This document shows positions 42,235 to 51,140 of a stretch of DNA of 64,000 nucleotides, piece by piece. The first letter of the stretch is position 1. The number at the start of each line of letters is the position of its first letter. Origin of the DNA: Thermithiobacillus plumbiphilus (GTDB lineage Bacteria; Pseudomonadota; Gammaproteobacteria; Acidithiobacillales; Thermithiobacillaceae); NCBI RefSeq assembly GCF_038070005.1, contig NZ_JBBPCO010000012.1, positions 1 through 64,000 on the forward strand, written 5' to 3'. The position numbers were made by a program, and so were the translations under genes. Under the pieces are notes generated by a model, which was not told where the DNA came from, ran no database searches, and saw nothing but the letters and a program-made list of their open reading frames with translations.

Positions 42235-42459
42235 ATGACCCAGATCAACATTCATGAAGCGAAAACACAGCTCTCCCGGCTGATTCAGGCAGCCCTGAGC
42301 GGGGAAGAAATCATCATCGCCAAGGATCATAAGCCGCTGGTCAAACTGGTACCCCTTGAACAACCCAAGGCAAGGCGCGAACTCGGCAGCGCGCGCGGAC
42401 AGATCAAGCTGTCCGAAGATTTTGATGCGCCGCTGGATGACTTCCAGGACTACCGTTGA
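42235..42459 (+). CDS. Type II antitoxin, Phd/YefM family
   Basis: This 74-aa protein starts at ATG 42235 (GAGGAAG before it) with TQINIHEAKTQLSRLIQAA and EEIIIAKDHKPLVKLVPL, the Phd/YefM DNA-binding fold. A disordered tail (LSEDFDAPLDDFQDYR) would wrap the toxin. It overlaps the PIN toxin start by one base (TGATG), the usual antitoxin-first layout. It probably represses the pair through the upstream inverted repeat. Confidence 0.88.
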   Translation: MTQINIHEAKTQLSRLIQAALSGEEIIIAKDHKPLVKLVPLEQPKARRELGSARGQIKLSEDFDAPLDDFQDYR

Positions 42460-42845
42460 TGCGGCTACTGCTTGATACCCACGTCTTTCTGTGGGCACTC
42501 ATGGACGACCCAAAGCTCAGTGGAATTGCCAGAGAGGCCTTTCTGGACCCGGCCAATGACCTGCTCTTGAGTGTGGCGAGCACTTGGGAAATCGCGATCA
42601 AGGCAAGCCTTGGCAAGCTCGACATGCCGAAACCTCTGGGGCGCTTCCTGCGCCAGCAACTGGAGCGCAACACCATCAGCCTGTTGCCCATCGAGCTGAA
42701 CCACGCGGTACGGGTAGCCACTTTGCCCTTTCATCATCGCGATCCTTTCGACCGCCTGCTGCTGGCGCAGAGTCTGGAAGAACAGCTGCCGATCCTCAGC
42801 GCCGATACCGTCCTGGATGCCTATGAGGTGCAGCGGCTATGGTAA
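42459..42845 (+). CDS. PIN-domain toxin (VapC-like ribonuclease)
   Basis: This 128-aa PIN protein has the catalytic acidic set: Asp6 in LLLDTHVFLW, a mid Glu in STWEIAIKA, and Asp in HHRDPFDRLLLAQ with a final Asp in ILSADTVLDAY. This is the Phd-partnered PIN subgroup (VapC-like). It would cleave RNA and stop growth when the antitoxin is lost. Its stop overlaps the following gene start by seven bp, so the next gene may now depend on this transcript. Confidence 0.9.
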   Translation: MRLLLDTHVFLWALMDDPKLSGIAREAFLDPANDLLLSVASTWEIAIKASLGKLDMPKPLGRFLRQQLERNTISLLPIELNHAVRVATLPFHHRDPFDRLLLAQSLEEQLPILSADTVLDAYEVQRLW

Positions 42846-43672
42846 GCCGGGAAGCCTTGTTTGCTGGACTGCTGCTGATCCTGGCGATTGGGGGCTATGT
42901 GGCCGGCCAGCAGCACAGCCAGCCCCTCTCCCGCCCCAAGGCCTCGGAAAGCATTCGGGTGGCCCTGCCGGTGACCGCCCAGGTGCTACTGGCCGGCGGC
43001 GACCGCTATCTGGCCGCAAACATCGGCACCTTCCGCGCCATGATGGTCGGTACCGAGAACCTCGATGCCGATGGCTACCGGGTGCTGGCGCGGGTGCAGC
43101 AGGACGCCGCCCGCCTGAACCCGGCGCAGGAAGACAATTACTATACCGCGCAATCCATCCTGCCCTGGGCCGGTGAGGTCGCCCCGACTCAGGACATCCT
43201 GCGACGCGCCACGGCAGCGCGCCCCCATGACTTCCTGCCACCGTTTTTTCTGGGCTTCGATTACTTTTACTTCGACCATGAACCAGCAACAGGGGCCAAC
43301 TGGATCAAGCTGGCCGCGAACCGCAGCGAGCCGCAGAACCGCGAGGCCCTGCTGAACATTGCCGGGCGCTGGTACGAAAAGGGCGATGATCCGCGTTTCG
43401 CCATCCAGATGATCGAAGGCCTGATGCAAAGCACGCGCAACGCCGCATTGAAGCAGTATCTCGGCCTGCGGGTTCAACGCCTGCAGGGCTTGCTGGCGCT
43501 CAGAGAGGCCGCTGCGCGCTTTCAAAAAGCCAGCGGCAAGCCCGCATCCAGGCTCGATGAGCTCGTGCGGGCAGGCTTCATCGCGCAGCTTCCAGCCGAT
43601 CCCCTGGGCCAGGGCTATGCCCTGGACGCCACCGGCCAGCCCATCCTCATCACGCCAAAGAAACCAGGCTAA
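42839..43672 (+). CDS. Unknown membrane-anchored protein of the ABC transporter operon
   Basis: This 277-aa protein has an N-terminal membrane anchor (ALFAGLLLILAIGGYVAGQ) and a helical periplasmic body with possible TPR-like repeats, such as RFAIQMIEGLMQSTRNAALKQ's surroundings. The C-terminal portion, RLDELVRAGFIAQLPADPLG followed by YALDATGQPILI, resembles the ends of pseudopilin-like or TPR proteins. I recognise no named family. It overlaps the toxin gene by 7 bp and precedes the ATPase gene by 6 bp, so it belongs to the transporter operon. Confidence 0.7.
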   Translation: MVSREALFAGLLLILAIGGYVAGQQHSQPLSRPKASESIRVALPVTAQVLLAGGDRYLAANIGTFRAMMVGTENLDADGYRVLARVQQDAARLNPAQEDNYYTAQSILPWAGEVAPTQDILRRATAARPHDFLPPFFLGFDYFYFDHEPATGANWIKLAANRSEPQNREALLNIAGRWYEKGDDPRFAIQMIEGLMQSTRNAALKQYLGLRVQRLQGLLALREAAARFQKASGKPASRLDELVRAGFIAQLPADPLGQGYALDATGQPILITPKKPG

Positions 43673-43678
43673 GGCACC

Positions 43679-44611
43679 ATGTCCATACCGGCCATCGAAC
43701 TAGACAACCTGCAGAAAATCTATCGCGACAAGCGCTTTCGCGCCGTGACCGCACTCGGTGGGGTCAGCCTGCGCGTCGATCCGGGCGAGGCCTTCGGCTT
43801 TGTCGGGCCCAATGGCGCGGGCAAGAGCACCACCATCAAGATCCTCACCGGCATTCTCAGGCCTTCAGGCGGCGAGGCGCTCATCCAGGGCATGGACGTG
43901 CAGGATCACCGCGCGCGCCGGCAGCTCGGTTACGTGCCGGAAAATCCCTATCTTTATGATTATCTCTCGCCGCTGGAGATGCTGCGCATCGGCGCGCGCA
44001 TGCGCGGCATGGCCCGCAGCGGCCTCAAGGCGCACTGCATGGACTGGCTGGAGCAGTTCGGGCTGGCGGCGGTGGCGAAAAAACGCATCCGCCATCTCAG
44101 CAAGGGCATGACGCAGCGGGTGGCCCTGGCCCACGCCCTGGTGGGGAATCCGCAGCTACTGATCCTCGATGAACCGCTGTCTGGCCTCGATCCGCTCTGG
44201 CGCCAGACCGTGGTCAACATCCTCATGGCCTACCGCCGACAGGGCGGCACCATCTTCTTTTCATCGCACATCCTGAGTGATGTGGAGCAACTCGGGGATC
44301 GCTTCGGCATCATCCATAAAGGCCGCCTGCGCACGCTGGGCTCGCCCGCGGAGCTGCGTGGCGGGCGCAGCAAGGAGAGCCTGGTGGTCAGCCAGGGCGA
44401 GAGTCCCCTGCCCGAGGCCGCAAGGCGGCCCGATGGCAACTGGGAGCAGCAGGTGCAAGCCGCATCGCTCTGGGCCCACCTGCAGATGCTCCAGGCCGCC
44501 GGGCATCAGATCCTGGAGATCCGGCCCGTTGGCCTGCGGCTGGAGCAGACCTTCATGCAGTTCATTCAGATGGAAGACATCAAGGACGCCAGCGCTACAC
44601 CGGTGACTTAG
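43679..44611 (+). CDS. ABC transporter ATP-binding protein
   Basis: This 310-aa ATPase has Walker A GPNGAGKST, the Q-loop region YVPENPYLYDYLSPLEML, the signature motif HLSKGMTQRVALAHAL (LSKGM replaces the common LSGGQ) and Walker B LLILDEPLSGLD, with HILSDVEQLGDRFGII as the H-loop. The C-terminal part is the extra domain of NatA/GldA-type exporters. It pairs with the ABC-2 permease at 41377. It overlaps the end of the convergent O-antigen ligase-like gene by 17 bp. Confidence 0.9.
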   Translation: MSIPAIELDNLQKIYRDKRFRAVTALGGVSLRVDPGEAFGFVGPNGAGKSTTIKILTGILRPSGGEALIQGMDVQDHRARRQLGYVPENPYLYDYLSPLEMLRIGARMRGMARSGLKAHCMDWLEQFGLAAVAKKRIRHLSKGMTQRVALAHALVGNPQLLILDEPLSGLDPLWRQTVVNILMAYRRQGGTIFFSSHILSDVEQLGDRFGIIHKGRLRTLGSPAELRGGRSKESLVVSQGESPLPEAARRPDGNWEQQVQAASLWAHLQMLQAAGHQILEIRPVGLRLEQTFMQFIQMEDIKDASATPVT

Positions 44612-46556
44612 GCGCCGGTGCCTGCGAGCAGCCCTTCGGGTTGCTCACCCGCCGGGCCAGCATGGCGGCCTCGCGATTGTCCGGCAGCTCGCGCAAGAGC
44701 ACCGCGCTCAGGCTGGCGGCATCCTGGCGCAAACCAAGATCACAGGCGATTTCCGCCGTGTTGTAGCGCAACTGCGCCAGATCCTGGCGCCGCAGGGGCC
44801 GGTCCAGGCCGGCTCGCAGCAGCGCATATCCCTTGTCGTTTTCCTGCCGGTTGAAATAGCGCTGGGCCAGCATCATGCGTGGCTCCAGGGCCTGCGGGTT
44901 GTATTTCAGCGCCCGGTTCAGCAAGGCCTCCGCCCGCGCCTGCCCGTCGGGCCAGAGCGCCGGCTGGTCCATCAGCAGGCGCGCCTCGGCCAGCAGTGGC
45001 CCCAGCGCGCGCGGGTTGCCCTTCAGCGCGGCCTCATAGCCGGCCAGGGCATCCTCTGCGAGCGATTTTTTCTGCGCGGCTGTCACGGGCTTTGCCAGCA
45101 GGCGCGCTTCCCAGTCCGCCAGATACAGATGCGGCGCAGGCGCCAGTGGCCGCAGAATGCTAAGCGCCTGCGCCGTTTTCAGGGCGAGCTGCTCGGGAGC
45201 CATCTGCGTGTAGCGCGATGCAAGGCGCATGAAGGCAGTGTCCGGGCGTCCAAGCTGCGAGACCGCGGCGTCCAGCATCAGCACACTGGCCGGCCAGGCC
45301 AGTAGCAAGGCCAGGGTCAGGCGGGCAAGCGCCGGGCGTAGCTGCAGCGCCGCGAGCAATGGCCGGGTGAGCTGCTGTGGGTGTGTCAGCTGATAGGCGC
45401 GCCCGAGCATCAGTCCCGCCAGCAGGCTGATGGGCAGGTTGTAGAAGATGAAATTGACCGCGGCGTGGGCGCTGATGGCAAGTCCGGCAATATAAAGACC
45501 AAGCGCCTCGACCTGGCGCGGATCATCAGGATGACGCAGGGAGCGCCAGCCAAGCCACAGGAGTGCCAGGGCGAAGGCCATCAGGAAACCCAGATTCAGG
45601 GGCCCGCCTTCCTGGAGGTACTGCACATAGTCGTTGTGGGCGTAGGTGCCGGCGGATTCGCGCTCCTGCGGGGCGCGATATTCAGGATAGTAGATGAAAT
45701 AGCTGCCAAGCCCGGTGCCCTCCGGGTGATCCCTGAAGATCTCCAGCGTGGAGGCCCACATGTCGAAACGCGAGCCCACCGAGCGGTCCTGCTTCATGAA
45801 CTGGGCGTCCATGCGGCTGGCAAGCTGGTTATCGGAAATGACCGAAGTACTGACGAAGGCCAGCAGGGCCAGGCCCATTACCGCCAGGGCCTTGGACTTG
45901 AACGCGGGCTGGCGGCGCAGGCTCCAGAAGGCCAGCGGCAGGACCAGCAACCAGGCCAGGGTGCCACCGCGCGAGGCGGTAGTGAAAAAGGCGAACAAAA
46001 GCCCGGTGAGCAGCACTAGATATCCAATGCTGGCCCAGTCGCCGCCGCAGCGCTGGCGGTGCAGGAAAAAGCGCGCCAGTACCGGGAAGAACAGCAGGTT
46101 CAGGAGTGCCGCATAGCTGTTCCAGTCCAGCAGCGGCCCCTTGGGGCGGGAGCCCGGCGCTTCGATGTACTGCTGGATACCCCAACCGACCAGCACCAGG
46201 GCGCTGAGCATCAGCAAGGGCCAGAAGGCGCGCCAGGCGCGATCCGGGGCCGGGATGAGCTGCCAGCCGAGATAGGCCAGTGGCAGGCTGCCGAGAATCC
46301 AGAAATAGAACCAGCTCGTATAGGGCGTGCCCGACCAGAGCAGGGTAAGGCCGAACCAGCCTAGCCAGACAGCCATAAAGACAGTCAGCCGGCCGCGCGG
46401 CAACTGCAATCCATCCTTGCTGCGCCGCCAGAGCAGCAGACCGATCCAGGCGAGCAGCAGGATCATGCTCGATGCCAGCAGCGGAATGACCTGGCCATTG
46501 AAGGACCAACCCGTAATGAAGGCCAGCAGTGGGAGCAGCACGAGCAGTGGGTTCAT
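44595..46556 (-). CDS. O-antigen ligase/polymerase-like membrane protein with TPR tail
   Basis: This 653-aa protein has about ten to twelve membrane helices and the Wzy_C/O-antigen ligase region around 150-330, with FFTTASRGGTLAWLLVL, GTGLGSYFIYYPEYR and AHNDYVQYLQEGG, the last with the conserved His. From about residue 440 it has TPR-like repeats. Such proteins join O-antigen, pilin glycans or other polymers. Pilin glycosylation by PglL-type ligases is possible but not shown. The start overlaps the end of the PP0621-like gene by four bases (ATGA). Confidence 0.82.
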   Translation of the reverse strand: MNPLLVLLPLLAFITGWSFNGQVIPLLASSMILLLAWIGLLLWRRSKDGLQLPRGRLTVFMAVWLGWFGLTLLWSGTPYTSWFYFWILGSLPLAYLGWQLIPAPDRAWRAFWPLLMLSALVLVGWGIQQYIEAPGSRPKGPLLDWNSYAALLNLLFFPVLARFFLHRQRCGGDWASIGYLVLLTGLLFAFFTTASRGGTLAWLLVLPLAFWSLRRQPAFKSKALAVMGLALLAFVSTSVISDNQLASRMDAQFMKQDRSVGSRFDMWASTLEIFRDHPEGTGLGSYFIYYPEYRAPQERESAGTYAHNDYVQYLQEGGPLNLGFLMAFALALLWLGWRSLRHPDDPRQVEALGLYIAGLAISAHAAVNFIFYNLPISLLAGLMLGRAYQLTHPQQLTRPLLAALQLRPALARLTLALLLAWPASVLMLDAAVSQLGRPDTAFMRLASRYTQMAPEQLALKTAQALSILRPLAPAPHLYLADWEARLLAKPVTAAQKKSLAEDALAGYEAALKGNPRALGPLLAEARLLMDQPALWPDGQARAEALLNRALKYNPQALEPRMMLAQRYFNRQENDKGYALLRAGLDRPLRRQDLAQLRYNTAEIACDLGLRQDAASLSAVLLRELPDNREAAMLARRVSNPKGCSQAPAPKSPV

Positions 46557-46786
46557 GGTTTATTGTGACTCGCGGGCGCATGATCCCGGCAGTAACAGCG
46601 GCCGGGGTCCAGATTGTCGGTAAGGGCGTTGCTCCGGGGGAGGTAGGTGCCGCAGCGGGCGCACTGAACCATGTCCTGCGGCGCGGACGGGGCCGCTTCG
46701 GACCTTCTGGCAAGACGCTGGCGCGAGACGCGATAGACGCGCCAGGCCAGCCAGATGATGAACAGCAGCAGCAGATACTTCAACAT
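46553..46786 (-). CDS. Small PP0621-family membrane protein with zinc ribbon
   Basis: This 77-aa protein has one N-terminal membrane helix (LKYLLLLFIIWLAWRVYRV) and a zinc-binding part, MVQCARCGTYLPRSNAL, with CYCRDHAP after it. This layout matches the PP0621 family of unknown function. ATG at 46786 is used; a TTG at 46792 adds two residues. It overlaps the following membrane protein gene by four bases. Confidence 0.82.
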   Translation of the reverse strand: MLKYLLLLFIIWLAWRVYRVSRQRLARRSEAAPSAPQDMVQCARCGTYLPRSNALTDNLDPGRCYCRDHAPASHNKP

Positions 46787-46902
46787 ATCCAAATCAGCAG
46801 GATTTGATGGCCGTTTTTTGATTTCCTGTGTCCTGAGCTACCCTGCCCTCCCTCTTCAGCAATGTAGTACATGGCTCGGCGCTTGTCATCCTGTCGCCAT
46901 GT

Positions 46903-47664
46903 TTACTCGCGAGAATCCGGTTTCTGCCAGTTCATGAAGCCCTGCAGCAGATCAATCGGCAAGGGGAAGATTATGGTCGAGTTCTTCTCGCCGGCAATAT
47001 CGGTCAGGGTCTGCAGATAGCGCAACTGGATGGCCGCGGGCGCGCCTGCCAGCACGCGGGCGGCATCCACCAGTTTTTCCGAGGCCTGATATTCGCCCTC
47101 GGCATGAATGATCTTGGCGCGGCGCTCGCGTTCGGCCTCGGCCTGGCGGGCGATGGCGCGGATCATGCTTTCCGGAATGTCCACGTGCTTGATCTCGACA
47201 TTGGCGACCTTGATGCCCCAGGCATCGGTCTGGGCATCGAGGATGGTCTGGATATCCTTGTTGAGCTTGTCCCGCTCAGAGAGCATTTCATCGAGATCAT
47301 GCTTGCCGAGCACGGAGCGCAGGGTGGTCTGGGAAAGCTGGCTGGTTGCAGCCGCGGCATTTTCGACCTGAATCACGGTCTTGGCTGCATCCACCACCCG
47401 GTAATAAATGACGGCATTGACCTTCACCGAGACGTTGTCGCGCGAAATCACGTCCTGGGTGGGCACATCCAGCACGATGGTGCGCAGGTCCACCCGCACC
47501 ATCTGCTGCAGGATGGGGATCAGGATGAAAAGCCCCGGCCCCTTGACCTTCCAGAAGCGGCCCAGTTGAAACACCACCGCGCGCTCGTACTCGCGCAGCA
47601 CCTTCAGGGATGCCGCGAGAAAGACGACGACCAGGATCAGCAGAAACATGAGAGCCGAGGACAT
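46903..47664 (-). CDS. Slipin (SPFH/stomatin-like) membrane protein
   Basis: This 253-aa protein has one N-terminal hairpin helix and an SPFH (stomatin) domain. Signatures are [27 protein letters not shown] and [28 protein letters not shown], split here for brevity, with a coiled-coil C-terminus. ATG at 47664 is used because AAGGAG lies just before it; GTG at 47670 overlaps this site. It lies 21 bp downstream of nfeD on the same strand, the common NfeD-stomatin pair that may organise membrane microdomains or quality control. Confidence 0.93.
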   Translation of the reverse strand: MSSALMFLLILVVVFLAASLKVLREYERAVVFQLGRFWKVKGPGLFILIPILQQMVRVDLRTIVLDVPTQDVISRDNVSVKVNAVIYYRVVDAAKTVIQVENAAAATSQLSQTTLRSVLGKHDLDEMLSERDKLNKDIQTILDAQTDAWGIKVANVEIKHVDIPESMIRAIARQAEAERERRAKIIHAEGEYQASEKLVDAARVLAGAPAAIQLRYLQTLTDIAGEKNSTIIFPLPIDLLQGFMNWQKPDSRE

Positions 47665-47685
47665 GTTCACTCCTTTGGATGGTAA

Positions 47686-49077
47686 TCAGGACAGGGAAGC
47701 AGCGTCCCTGATCGGTTCGACACTGAGAGTCAGGCCATGCAGCGCGGTGATCCGCAGCCTGTCGCCCTTGCGCACGGCTTGTGTGCTGCGTGCCTGCCAG
47801 GTCTCGCCGTCGGCATGCACCCAGCCCTCCCCGATGAAGTCCTCCAGGGCCTCGGCCTCGCCGCCGACGAGCCCCTCAACACCGGTGACCACCGGCCGCT
47901 GACGCGCCTTGAGCGCCAGCACGGCGATGCCGAATATGACAGCGGCGCTGGCCAGCGCGGCAGTGGCGATCAATAGCCAGGAGATACCAAAACCGGGAAT
48001 TTCACTATCCATGAGCATCACCGAACCGAGCACGAATGCGACCAGACCCCCAAGCCCCAGGGCACCGAAACTCGGTACGAAGGCTTCCGCCGCGATAAAC
48101 ATCAACCCCAGGAACATGAGGGCAAGCCCAGTATAGTTCACCGGCAGCACCTGGAAGGCAAAGAGCGCCAGCAGCAGCGAGATCGCGCCAAGCACGCCGG
48201 GCAGCACGAAACCGGGGCTGGCCAGTTCGAAGATGATGCCATAGACGCCGATGAGCATCAGGATGTAAGCGATGTTGGGATCGGTGATCGTCGCCAACAG
48301 GCGGTTGCGCCAGTCGGGCATCTGTGTTTGTACCGGGGCATCCCTGAGCGCCAGCGTGTGGGTCCCGGTTGTGGTGCGAACGGTCTGGCCATCGAGCTGG
48401 CGCAGCAGCGCTTTTGTGTTGGGCGCAAGGCGATCGATCACGCGCAGTTGCAAGGCCTGCTCCGCAGTCAGGGTGGCGGCCTCTCGCACCGCCCGTTCCG
48501 CCCAGTCGGCATTGCGCTCACGAAGCTGCGCCAGCGAGCGGATGTAAGCGATGGCATCATTGAGCTGCTTGCGTTCCATGGCATCAGGCGCGCCTGCCTC
48601 ATCTGTCGGCTGTTTCTCGCCACCACCACCGAACTGCACCGGAGTGGCTGCGCCAAGATGGGTACCGGGCGTCATGGCGGCGATGTGGGCGGCATAGAGG
48701 ATATAGGTGCCGGCGCTCGCAGCCCGGGCGCCGGCTGGCGTGACATAGACCGCCACGGGCACCGGCGAGGCCAGTATCCTGCTGATGATGGCGCGCATGG
48801 ATGTATCCAGCCCGCCGGGCGTATCGAGTTCGATCAGCACGAGCTGGGCATTGGTCTCCTGCGCCCGCGCCAGACCCTGCCCGACGTACTGATCCGTCGC
48901 CGGGCCAATGGCGCCTTCGATGCGCATGACAAGCACCGGCGCGCTCTGCGCCTGGGCAATTCCGGCGCCTGCGAACCAGGCAAACAGAAAGGCCAGGACG
49001 GGCAAAAGCGTTATCAGGAAAGGCCGGGCTGCTTGGCATTTTCCGATATCCGGTCCACTGGCCCCGTACTGGATCAT
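47686..49077 (-). CDS. NfeD-family membrane serine protease
   Basis: This 463-aa long-form NfeD has a signal peptide (ends AQAQSA), a ClpP-like serine protease domain and, from about residue 240, membrane helices with an OB-fold C-terminus. LIELDTPGGLDTSMRAII and the nucleophile region GARAASAGTYILYAAH are the protease signatures, with SPVPVAVYVTPAG before the active Ser. ATG at 49077 has GGAGAA upstream, and the longer frame lacks support. Long NfeD proteins cut stomatin C-termini in archaea. The slipin gene follows directly. Confidence 0.92.
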   Translation of the reverse strand: MIQYGASGPDIGKCQAARPFLITLLPVLAFLFAWFAGAGIAQAQSAPVLVMRIEGAIGPATDQYVGQGLARAQETNAQLVLIELDTPGGLDTSMRAIISRILASPVPVAVYVTPAGARAASAGTYILYAAHIAAMTPGTHLGAATPVQFGGGGEKQPTDEAGAPDAMERKQLNDAIAYIRSLAQLRERNADWAERAVREAATLTAEQALQLRVIDRLAPNTKALLRQLDGQTVRTTTGTHTLALRDAPVQTQMPDWRNRLLATITDPNIAYILMLIGVYGIIFELASPGFVLPGVLGAISLLLALFAFQVLPVNYTGLALMFLGLMFIAAEAFVPSFGALGLGGLVAFVLGSVMLMDSEIPGFGISWLLIATAALASAAVIFGIAVLALKARQRPVVTGVEGLVGGEAEALEDFIGEGWVHADGETWQARSTQAVRKGDRLRITALHGLTLSVEPIRDAASLS

Positions 49078-49175
49078 ATGCCGTTCTCCATGACTGGGGT
49101 CCAGGCAGCGCCTGCAGGCTGCCTGCAACGGTAGGCAATCAACCTATCTTTCCAGTATAGACCCAAGCTGCCCAC

Positions 49176-49223
49176 TTGACGTTCTCTCTTCGTTCTCCTT
49201 ATGATAGCGCACAAATGGAGAAC
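49176..49223 (+). promoter_or_regulatory. lexA promoter with candidate SOS box
   Basis: TTGACG (49176-49181), 18 bp, TATGAT (49200-49205) make a good sigma-70 promoter. Overlapping it is the direct repeat GTTC-N7-GTTC at 49181-49195, the box used by LexA of alphaproteobacteria. A GGAGAAC at 49217-49223 also pairs with GTTCTCC at 49192-49198. LexA would block its own promoter here. The box type is inferred and differs from the E. coli CTG-N10-CAG palindrome. Confidence 0.58.
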
Positions 49224-49239
49224 ATACCCGGGAGGATAC

Positions 49240-49833
49240 ATGACACCACGCCAGCAGGACATACTCAGCATCATTCGCGAGTATCAGCAGGAATTTGGCT
49301 ATCCGCCCACCCTGAGCGAGCTTGGTGAGCGCCTGGGCATCAGCGCCAAGAGTGCCGTGCGCAAGCACGTGCAGGCCCTGGCCCGCGATGGCTTCATCCG
49401 GCTCACCGCACATCGGGCGCGCGGCATCGAACTGGCCGAACTGGGCGGCAGGGTCACGGTACGATTGCTGGGGGCCATCGCCGCCGGCCAGCCCATCGAG
49501 GCGGTGGAGATCCCGGAAGAGATCGAGCTGGGCGAGTTCCTGCTCGGCAGTGGCGCGCACTATGCCCTGCGCGTCAAGGGCGACTCGATGATGGAAGACG
49601 GCATTCTCGATGGCGACGTGGTCATCATCGAACCGCGCCCGACCGCCCGTGCCGGCGAGGTGGTGGTGGCCCTGGTGGATGGCGAGAACGCCACGCTCAA
49701 GCGCTTCTATCCACAGGGCGACATCATCCTGCTGGTGCCCGCTAACAGCAGCATGCAGGCCATGGAGTATCCCGCCAGCCGGGTCTGCATCCAGGGCGTG
49801 GTGATCGGGCAGATGCGCAGCTATCAGCGCTGA
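49240..49833 (+). CDS. lexA: LexA repressor
   Basis: This 197-aa protein has an N-terminal winged-helix domain (TLSELGERLGISAKSAVRKH) and a self-cleaving C-terminal domain with cleavage site Ala82-Gly83 (AIAAGQP), nucleophile Ser116 (KGDSMMED) and Lys154 (NATLKRF). LexA represses the SOS response until RecA filaments trigger cleavage. The start ATG at 49240 follows the strong Shine-Dalgarno GGGAGGA; the longer frame from 49201 covers the operator region. Confidence 0.95.
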   Translation: MTPRQQDILSIIREYQQEFGYPPTLSELGERLGISAKSAVRKHVQALARDGFIRLTAHRARGIELAELGGRVTVRLLGAIAAGQPIEAVEIPEEIELGEFLLGSGAHYALRVKGDSMMEDGILDGDVVIIEPRPTARAGEVVVALVDGENATLKRFYPQGDIILLVPANSSMQAMEYPASRVCIQGVVIGQMRSYQR

Positions 49834-49873
49834 TGCCCTTGCCCTCCTGCCCTCCCGGACTTAGGCTCGTCAC

Positions 49874-50758
49874 ATGTCCCTGATCGATGCCATCGCAGCC
49901 GCCATTCATGCCGCTACCGGGGAGGCCTTCACGCCGCGGGAAAGCCGGGACCTGGCAGGCGGCTGCATCAATGAGGCCCTGCTGCTCGATGATGGCCGCA
50001 GGCGGTTTTTCGTCAAGCTCAACCGCGCGGATCTGGCTGACATGTTCGAGGCCGAGGCCGAAGGACTTGCCGTCATGGCGGCAACGCAGGCCATCCGCGT
50101 GCCCCGGCCGGTTTGCAGCGGCGTCAGCGGCGGGCAGGCTTATCTCGTGCTGGAATACATCCCGCTTGGCAAGCCGGGAAGGCAGGGGGGCGTAGCGCTC
50201 GGCCAGGCGCTGGCGCAAATGCACCGCCATGTCCAGCCACGCTTTGGCTGGCATCGCGACAACACCATTGGCAGCACGCCCCAATGCAATGACTGGCAGA
50301 CGGACTGGACCACCTTCTGGCGCGATCAGCGTCTGGGATTTCAGTTAGAACGGGCAGCGCAGCAGGGCCATGGGCGCGAACTGCAAACGCGCGGCGAAAA
50401 GTTGCTGAGTTGTCTCCCAATGCTTTTGAAAGGACATCAGCCGCAGGCCTCGCTGCTCCACGGTGATCTCTGGAGCGGCAATCATGCCTTCGATGAGCAC
50501 GGCGCGCCGGTGATCTTCGATCCAGCGCTTTACTATGGCGATCGCGAGACGGATATCGCCATGACCGAGCTTTTCGGGGGCTTTCCGCCGGATTTTTATG
50601 CCGCCTACCGCGAAGCCTGGCCGCTCGATGCCGGCTATGCGCTGCGCAAGACCCTCTACAATCTCTACCACGTCCTGAATCACCTCAATCTCTTTGGCGG
50701 CGGCTATCTGGCCCAGGCCCGGCGCATGATCGACAGTTTGCTGGCGGAGTGCCGCTGA
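49874..50758 (+). CDS. Fructosamine kinase-family protein
   Basis: This 294-aa kinase-like protein has the APH/fructosamine-kinase fold. Clear segments are LAGGCINEALLLDDGRRRFFVKL, the glycine loop and ATP-binding Lys, then LLHGDLWSGNHAF as the catalytic Brenner motif with Asp, and VIFDPALYYGDRETDIAM as the metal-binding DPA region. It would phosphorylate glycated or ribosylated amines so that they are removed. It starts 40 bp after lexA on the same strand, with a weak start region; co-transcription with lexA is possible but not certain. Confidence 0.88.
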   Translation: MSLIDAIAAAIHAATGEAFTPRESRDLAGGCINEALLLDDGRRRFFVKLNRADLADMFEAEAEGLAVMAATQAIRVPRPVCSGVSGGQAYLVLEYIPLGKPGRQGGVALGQALAQMHRHVQPRFGWHRDNTIGSTPQCNDWQTDWTTFWRDQRLGFQLERAAQQGHGRELQTRGEKLLSCLPMLLKGHQPQASLLHGDLWSGNHAFDEHGAPVIFDPALYYGDRETDIAMTELFGGFPPDFYAAYREAWPLDAGYALRKTLYNLYHVLNHLNLFGGGYLAQARRMIDSLLAECR

Positions 50759-50872
50759 TTGACGCGTCAACAAGCCAGGACCAAGGTCTTACATTCCTCT
50801 GCGGCCTGTTCATCAAGCTGTCACAAGGCCGAACTATGATATGGCAAGACAGGCCGGAGAGGAGCAACCGTC

Positions 50873-51088
50873 ATGAATCATCCCACCGCAACAGGCATTC
50901 GCCAGCTACGCGAACAGGCAGGACTGGACCCCACAAGCATTGCCCGGCGTCTGGATCTGTCGCTGCAGGATTACCTGGCCATCGAGGCCGGGCAGCAGCC
51001 AATCCCCCAGCGCACCTGGTGTCAGATGCAATCCCTGCGTTATGAGTTCAAAAGTCTTTTCGGGGAAACGCCGAGATCCGCCGCCTGA
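50873..51088 (+). CDS. Small helix-turn-helix (XRE-like) protein
   Basis: This 71-aa protein is almost entirely one helix-turn-helix: GIRQLREQAGLDPTSIARRL, then LSLQDYLAIEAGQQPIP, typical of Cro/C1-type domains. It has no partner domain for ligand binding. It starts after a Shine-Dalgarno (GAGGAG). It may be a transcription factor of unknown target. It is followed by the terminator at 51096-51129. Confidence 0.78.
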   Translation: MNHPTATGIRQLREQAGLDPTSIARRLDLSLQDYLAIEAGQQPIPQRTWCQMQSLRYEFKSLFGETPRSAA

Positions 51089-51095
51089 ACGCAGG

Positions 51096-51129
51096 AAAGC
51101 CGGGGTACCCCGCAGGATACCCCGGCTTT
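51096..51129. terminator. Bidirectional terminator between the XRE gene and htpG
   Basis: AAAGCCGGGGTA and TACCCCGGCTTT form a perfect 12-bp stem around a 10-nt loop, with A/T tails on both sides, so it can serve the convergent genes on each strand. Confidence 0.8.
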
Positions 51130-51140
51130 CAACACGCCAT

